Shown piece after piece: positions 7,107 to 10,386 of a DNA stretch of 10,386 bases. Source of the DNA: Flavobacterium sp. (GTDB lineage Bacteria > Bacteroidota > Bacteroidia > Flavobacteriales > Flavobacteriaceae); NCBI GenBank assembly GCA_018062725.1, contig JAGORP010000079.1:1-10386 (forward strand). Direction: 5' to 3'. Each line of letters opens with the position of its first letter. Within the stretch, counting starts at the first letter, position 1. The notes under the pieces were generated by a model. It had not been told where the DNA came from. It saw nothing but the letters and a program-made list of their open reading frames with translations, and ran no database searches. A program made the position numbers and the translations under genes.

Positions 7107-7114
7107 TATTTTTG
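7107..7114 (+). promoter_or_regulatory. Candidate -7 element of the CLC-HPP-YaeR cluster
   Basis: TATTTTTG (7107-7114) fully matches TAnnTTTG, but no TTG lies 17-23 bp upstream, so the promoter is incomplete on paper. A start site near 7120 would leave almost no leader for ATG 7124 and about 25 nt for ATG 7145, which favours the later start of the CLC gene. Otherwise the 155-nt stretch between the YCII and CLC genes holds no gene and no convincing terminator. Confidence 0.4.
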
Positions 7115-7123
7115 TTTTTCTAA

Positions 7124-8425
7124 ATGTCAAATAGAATGTCTATCATGAATAAAACCGCAAAAATCAAAAAGAATTACACTTGGATTAAATATCAAAAACT
7201 CACCGTAGTTTCTATTCTGATTGGTTTTTTATGTGCATTCTTGGCCGTATCTCTAAAACGAATTACTGAGCATTACGAAGCTGTTTTATTCGATAAAGCT
7301 TCAACAAACTGGATGCTAATAATCATCTTTCCGGTATTTGGACTATCTGTGATTTATTTCTTGCGTCACTATCTTTTCAAAAAGAAAGAAAATAAAGGTA
7401 TTAAAGAGATTTTTGAAACCACTTCCAATAGAAAAAATAGCCTGCCTATTTATAAAGTCCCTTCCCATTTTGTCAATGGATTAATTACAGTCGTTTTTGG
7501 AGGTTCAACCGGAATTGAAGTCTCTACAGTAGTGGCTTCGGCAACAATTGGATCGGTAGCGCAAGAAAAAGAAAATCTTTTCAATCGACATAAAACGGAA
7601 TTAATTTGTGCTGGTGTGGCTGCAGGAATAACTGCTCTTTTTGGCAGTCCTTTTGCTGGGATTTTATTTGCTTGGGAAGTTATATCGAAAAAAATCACCA
7701 AAACCTTTCTAATCACGACCACTATAGCAGTTGCAACTGCCTTGAGTTTTATTACTATTTTAGAAGAAGGGCCTTTATTTCAAGTAACGATTTCAAATTG
7801 GAATTGGAAGGCTATGCCCTACTTTATTTTATTAGGAATCCTTGCGGGAATGAATGCGGTTTACCTAACCAAATGCGTTATTTATTTTAAAAAACGATTT
7901 AGTGAAATGAAAAAACAGTATTCCCGAATTATTATTGGAGCTACCATTTTGAGTACCTCGCTTTTAATTTTACCACAACTTTACGGAGAAGGTTATCATT
8001 CCATTAAAGAAAATCTAGTTCACTGCAACCAACTCACCTTTTCTTTAACCCTGATGCTTACTTTTTTGGGAATTATCTTTGTTAAACCCATTGTCACTTC
8101 TGCCACTTTAGCGGCTGGCGGCGATGGTGGCGTATTTGCCCCAAGTCTATTCATCGGAGGATTTATAGGCCTTCTATTAGCTATTTGCTTAAATACCTTC
8201 TTTCATGCCAATGTCATACCATTGAATTTTATGATTTTAGGAATGGGTGCTATGTTAAGTGCAAGTATTAACGCTCCTTTTACCGCAATCTTTTTAACGT
8301 GTGGACTCATCAATAATTACAAGTTATTAATACCAATTATCGTGGTTTGTTTGGTCGCAAAATACACCGCTCAATACATTTATCCGCATACCGTTTATAC
8401 CTACAAGCCACAAAAAATAAAGTAA
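7124..8425 (+). CDS. CLC-family anion channel or antiporter, no CBS domains
   Basis: A 433-residue integral membrane protein with CLC landmarks that align without gaps to E. coli ClC-A in the key helices. GSTGIEVSTV (127-136) matches the GREGPTV region, with Glu132 at the gating Glu148 position. AGVAAGITALFGSPFAGILFAWEV (163-186, in parts) matches the following helices. GGVFAPSLFIGG (335-346) matches GGIFAP, and NAPFTAIFL (383-391) is also conserved. Tyr425 matches Tyr445. Differences are notable: the GSGIP filter loop reads NKGIK (90-94), so Lys91 replaces the chloride-binding Ser107, and Val186 replaces the internal proton Glu203. No cytoplasmic CBS pair follows. The first ATG is 7124, but in-frame ATGs at 7136 and 7145 are possible. 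The ATG at 7145 (MNKTAK) fits best with the -7 box at 7107-7114. The gene is followed 2 nt later by the HPP gene. Family call is very strong; ion selectivity and proton coupling are open. Confidence 0.93.
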   Translation: MSNRMSIMNKTAKIKKNYTWIKYQKLTVVSILIGFLCAFLAVSLKRITEHYEAVLFDKASTNWMLIIIFPVFGLSVIYFLRHYLFKKKENKGIKEIFETTSNRKNSLPIYKVPSHFVNGLITVVFGGSTGIEVSTVVASATIGSVAQEKENLFNRHKTELICAGVAAGITALFGSPFAGILFAWEVISKKITKTFLITTTIAVATALSFITILEEGPLFQVTISNWNWKAMPYFILLGILAGMNAVYLTKCVIYFKKRFSEMKKQYSRIIIGATILSTSLLILPQLYGEGYHSIKENLVHCNQLTFSLTLMLTFLGIIFVKPIVTSATLAAGGDGGVFAPSLFIGGFIGLLLAICLNTFFHANVIPLNFMILGMGAMLSASINAPFTAIFLTCGLINNYKLLIPIIVVCLVAKYTAQYIYPHTVYTYKPQKIK

Positions 8426-8427
8426 TT

Positions 8428-9057
8428 ATGCCTACGAAAAATATAAAAAGAAGCTATCGAAAAACGAAATACATTCTCTATAAAGAAACTTTAGTCGATT
8501 TTAAAGAGCATTTTTGGGCCTTTATGGGAGCATTTGTAGGTTTGGGAATTATTGCCTATATTCATTATGAAACCTTTGCCAAAGAAGATGCCGTTTTTCT
8601 AATAGGTTCCTTCGGCGCTTCTTGTGTTTTGGTTTATGGCGTAATTCAAAGTCCGTTAGCGCAACCACGAAATTTAATTGGAGGTCATGTCGTTTCTGCC
8701 ATTGTTGGAGTTACAGCTGCAAAACTTTTTCCAGATACCATTTGGTTGGCTTCAGCAATAGCAGTGTCAATGGCGATTGTGCTCATGCAAATTACCAAAA
8801 CCTTACATCCACCTGGTGGTGCAACTGCATTAATTGCAGTAACCGGATCTCCTGCCATTTTACAATTAGGCTATTGGTATGTAATTACTCCTGTGTTAAG
8901 TGGCGCACTCATCCTTTTAGCTGTAGCGTTGATTTTCAACAACATGACTTCTAATAGACAATATCCAACCACAAAAAAATTCACTAAGTTTAAAAAGAAA
9001 TTAAAAAGTAAAATTAAAAACACTATTTCCTTAAAAAATTACAATGATTTGTCTTAA
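8428..9057 (+). CDS. HPP-family integral membrane protein
   Basis: A 209-residue membrane protein with the family signature: SFGASCVLVYG (61-71), SPLAQPRNLIGGH (75-87) and the name-giving TLHPPGGATALIA (125-137, His-Pro-Pro at 127-129). Hydrophobic segments lie at about 29-45, 55-73, 84-100, 105-122, 132-146 and 149-170, followed by a strongly basic C-terminal tail rich in Lys (about 183-204). The ATG at 8428 is chosen because the frame is open further upstream only inside the CLC gene and conserved sequence starts after it; it lies 2 nt after the CLC stop. HPP proteins in cyanobacteria and chloroplasts have been linked to nitrite transport; bacterial members are mostly uncharacterised, and many carry CBS domains, absent here. 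Coupling with a CLC gene suggests a joint role in anion movement, which is inference. Confidence 0.9.
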   Translation: MPTKNIKRSYRKTKYILYKETLVDFKEHFWAFMGAFVGLGIIAYIHYETFAKEDAVFLIGSFGASCVLVYGVIQSPLAQPRNLIGGHVVSAIVGVTAAKLFPDTIWLASAIAVSMAIVLMQITKTLHPPGGATALIAVTGSPAILQLGYWYVITPVLSGALILLAVALIFNNMTSNRQYPTTKKFTKFKKKLKSKIKNTISLKNYNDLS

Positions 9058-9433
9058 TTCGATTCATCATATCGCGATAATTTGTTCCGATTATCAAAAG
9101 TCGAAACACTTTTACACCTCCGTTTTGGGGTTGGAAATTCTTCAGGAAATCTATAGAGAAGAGCGGCAATCCTTCAAACTCGATTTGGCCCTCAACGGAA
9201 TTTATACCATCGAGTTATTCTCCTTTCCCAATCCACCAAAAAGAGTATCCAGACCCGAAGCATCCGGTTTGCGGCATTTGGCTTTTGAAGTAACTAATAT
9301 GGAAGCAACCCGAGAACATTTCATTAAGCATAGCATCGTAGCAGAAGAAATCAGAACCGATGAATACACCCAAAAACGTTTTTTCTTCATTGAAGATCCT
9401 GATGGTTTACCTATCGAATTCTATGAGAGCTGA
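9044..9433 (+). CDS. yaeR: YaeR/SMU1112c-type VOC (glyoxalase-fold) metalloprotein
   Basis: A 129-residue single-module VOC protein that is strongly reminiscent of E. coli YaeR along its whole length. Shared stretches include HHIAIICSDY (8-17), LALNGIYTIELFSFP (48-62), RPEASGLRHLAF (70-81), YTQKRFFF (108-115) and DPDGLPIEFYE (118-128). Likely metal ligands are His9, Glu57, His78 and Glu125, giving the two-betaalphabetabetabeta-unit metal site of glyoxalase I relatives. YaeR proteins have no established substrate; they are probably cytosolic metal-dependent lyases or isomerases. The start at 9044 overlaps the last 14 nt of the HPP gene. It is the only ATG ahead of the conserved HHIAI motif, so the overlap is real and implies translational coupling. 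It is the last gene of the CLC-HPP-yaeR cluster. No clear terminator follows. Confidence 0.9.
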   Translation: MICLNSIHHIAIICSDYQKSKHFYTSVLGLEILQEIYREERQSFKLDLALNGIYTIELFSFPNPPKRVSRPEASGLRHLAFEVTNMEATREHFIKHSIVAEEIRTDEYTQKRFFFIEDPDGLPIEFYES

Positions 9434-9449
9434 TTAAAATCTTATCAAC

Positions 9450-9481
9450 AAATCGGAATTCCTAAATTCTAAATCGAAATT
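9450..9481 (+). repeat. 11-bp direct repeat upstream of the pRiA4b-like gene
   Basis: AAATCGGAATT (9450-9460) and AAATCGAAATT (9471-9481) are identical at 10 of 11 positions and start 21 bp apart, just upstream of the -7 box at 9488. The two-turn spacing suggests a protein-binding site, but the stretch is AT-rich and chance cannot be excluded. Confidence 0.35.
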
Positions 9482-9487
9482 ATATTT

Positions 9488-9495
9488 TACCTTTG
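9488..9495 (+). promoter_or_regulatory. Candidate -7 element of the pRiA4b-like gene
   Basis: TACCTTTG (9488-9495) fully matches TAnnTTTG and lies 23 nt before ATG 9519, leaving a leader of about 17 nt. No TTG is found 17-23 bp upstream; that region instead holds the second copy of the direct repeat at 9471-9481. Confidence 0.5.
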
Positions 9496-9518
9496 GCCTT
9501 TCTATAATACAAACGAAT

Positions 9519-10055
9519 ATGATTTATAAATTTAGAGTCATTCTTGACGCAGAAGAAGACGTTTTTAGAGATATCGCTATTGAAGAAAAAGATTCTTTAG
9601 AAGACTTACATAATGCCATTGTCAATGCTTTTGGCTTTGACGGATTAGAAATGGCAGCCTTTTATACTTGTGATGATAAATGGAATCAAGATGAAGAAAT
9701 TCCGTTGTTTGACACTGGAGATAATCCTGGTGAAGGATTGACTATGGGTGATTATCTATTGTCATCTATGTTTGATGATGAAAACACCAAAATGATTTAT
9801 GTATACGATTTCCTAAACATGTGGACATTCTTTGTCGAATTGGCGGCTATAGAAGAAAGAGAACCGGGTGTAAATTATCCTGATTTACTATTCTCTCACG
9901 GAATGATGCCTGCGAGTGCTCCGGATAAAGAATTTGAAGCGGAAAAAGGGGATTTCGACAGTGAATTTGAAGACGATTATGACGAAGATGACTTAGACAT
10001 GTTTGAAGGTGATGATTCGTTTGAAGACTACGGATTTGAAGAAAACTGGGATTAG
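9519..10055 (+). CDS. Plasmid pRiA4b ORF-3-like family protein with acidic tail
   Basis: A 178-residue soluble protein. Residues 1 to about 135 match the pRiA4b ORF-3-like family (PF07929, sometimes labelled 'IS1096 passenger TnpR family'). The N-terminal strand is IYKFRVILDAEEDVFRDIAI (2-21), the helix LEDLHNAIVNAFGF (27-40), then AAFYTCDDKW and TMGDYL, and a strand with IYVYDFLNMWTFFVEL (93-108). Residues 136-178 are an extremely acidic tail (23 Asp or Glu out of 43, interspersed with Phe and Tyr), predicted to be disordered. The family's biochemical role is unknown; despite its database name nothing around it looks like a transposon. ATG 9519 follows a good -7 box and begins directly at the conserved first strand. 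It appears to be a single-gene unit. Confidence 0.85.
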   Translation: MIYKFRVILDAEEDVFRDIAIEEKDSLEDLHNAIVNAFGFDGLEMAAFYTCDDKWNQDEEIPLFDTGDNPGEGLTMGDYLLSSMFDDENTKMIYVYDFLNMWTFFVELAAIEEREPGVNYPDLLFSHGMMPASAPDKEFEAEKGDFDSEFEDDYDEDDLDMFEGDDSFEDYGFEENWD

Positions 10056-10057
10056 TA

Positions 10058-10097
10058 TCGAGGTGCTAAGTTTCTTAGGGACTGAGGAACTAAGTTT
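10058..10097. repeat. Five-unit octamer-periodic repeat before the four-helix-bundle gene
   Basis: Starting 2 nt after the stop codon at 10055, five successive octamers read TCGAGGTG, CTAAGTTT, CTTAGGGA, CTGAGGAA and CTAAGTTT. The last four share CTnAG every 8 bp, and units 2 and 5 are identical. The array ends 20 nt before the ATG of the next gene. I recall similar CTnAG-type strings near four-helix-bundle genes in other Bacteroidota, but cannot check this here. Confidence 0.6.
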
Positions 10098-10117
10098 TGA
10101 AATTGAATTACAAACTA

Positions 10118-10386
10118 ATGAGTAATTTTAGAGATCTGCTTGTTTGGCAAAAATCTATGATTTTTGTCACTAAGATTTATAATACAACTAAAAAATTTCC
10201 AAAAGAAGAACAATTCGGAATTACTTCACAAATAAGAAGAAGTGCAATTTCAATCCCAAGCAATATTTCGGAAGGATTAGGAAGAAATAGTAATAAAGAT
10301 TACTTACGATTTTTGAATATTGCAATAGGATCATTATTTGAATTGCAAACACAATTAGAAATTTCAAAAAATATCGAATACTTAAC
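10118..10386 (+). CDS. Four-helix-bundle (S23/IVS-type) protein, partial at right edge
   Basis: ATG at 10118 opens a frame that continues to the end of the window, giving 89 complete codons of a family usually about 115-125 residues long. Recognisable are FRDLLVWQKSM (4-14), QIRRSAISIPSNISEG (38-53, the family's most conserved stretch) and DYLRFLNIAIGSLFELQTQL (61-80). The family forms a pentamer-like helical bundle and was first seen in intervening sequences of 23S rRNA genes; relatives act as accessory proteins (bAvd) in diversity-generating retroelements. Here it is a free-standing gene, with no rRNA or reverse transcriptase visible nearby. Its function is unknown. The 62-nt gap before it holds the octamer repeat and no evident promoter. 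Confidence 0.87.
   Translation, partial: MSNFRDLLVWQKSMIFVTKIYNTTKKFPKEEQFGITSQIRRSAISIPSNISEGLGRNSNKDYLRFLNIAIGSLFELQTQLEISKNIEYL

Noticed and set aside
7499..7530. Apparent loss of the gating glutamate in the CLC protein
   Set aside because: Aligning GSTG with GREG puts Thr at the Glu148 position. Aligning GIEVSTV with GREGPTV instead runs on without gaps into the next helix and keeps Glu132 as the gate, so the gate is judged intact.
7450..7890. Alternative frames on both strands inside the CLC gene
   Set aside because: They overlap well-conserved CLC motifs and have no recognisable protein features of their own.
8347..8427. Upstream extension of the HPP protein by 27 residues
   Set aside because: The extension lies entirely inside the CLC coding region and is not HPP-like. 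ATG 8428, 2 nt after the CLC stop, is the natural start.
9519..10055. Mobile element suggested by the family label 'IS1096 passenger'
   Set aside because: There is no transposase, terminal inverted repeat or target duplication around the gene. The label only reflects where a relative was first seen.
10118..10386. 23S rRNA intervening sequence or diversity-generating retroelement
   Set aside because: No rRNA sequence, reverse transcriptase or template/variable repeat pair is visible. The four-helix-bundle gene appears free-standing, though the right side is cut off.

Overview
The window looks like chromosomal DNA from a Flavobacterium-type member of the Bacteroidota. It is AT-rich, and several genes are preceded by TAnnTTTG-like -7 elements instead of sigma70 -35/-10 boxes. 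Exported proteins have 'FGQ' or 'FSQ' signal-peptide ends. There is a type IX secretion (T9SS) C-terminal sorting domain, a TonB receptor with an N-terminal carboxypeptidase-regulatory-like domain, and a LytS-type kinase carrying a flavobacterial 2TM domain.

Left half (1-6378, all minus strand). Read in the direction of transcription, the order is: TonB-dependent receptor (6378-4225), T9SS-sorted cell-surface protein (4137-2452) ending in a clear intrinsic terminator, then a three-gene cluster of exported TPR protein (2209-1589), membrane sensor histidine kinase with a fused C-terminal 2TM domain (1559-219), and a separate small 2TM protein (216 to beyond the left edge). Such clusters normally also contain a LytTR response regulator. 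It is not in the window, but may lie just past base 1.

The most interesting signal is regulatory. Upstream of both the TonB receptor and the TPR-kinase cluster lies the same 31-bp element: two 10-bp direct half-sites with starts 21 bp apart. In both cases the element begins exactly 33 bp beyond the end of a -7-like box, with a shared AAATTTA block in between. This is the geometry of a LytTR-family activator site. It suggests that the two-component system controls its own cluster and the receptor. At the receptor end the element also overlaps the -33 region of the divergent gene for a secreted YCII-domain protein, so one site could act on both directions.

Right half (6516-10386, all plus strand). 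After the YCII-domain gene comes a tight cluster of CLC-family anion transporter, HPP-family membrane protein (2-nt gap) and YaeR-like VOC metalloprotein (14-nt overlap). The CLC keeps the gating Glu and Tyr equivalents but has Lys where the filter Ser normally sits and Val where the internal proton Glu sits. Paired with an HPP protein (a family linked to nitrite transport in cyanobacteria and chloroplasts), it may handle an anion other than chloride. A gene for an acidic-tailed pRiA4b ORF-3-like protein follows. Next is a five-unit octamer repeat, then the start of a four-helix-bundle (S23/IVS-type) gene cut by the right edge. I saw no tRNA, rRNA, CRISPR array or insertion sequence.
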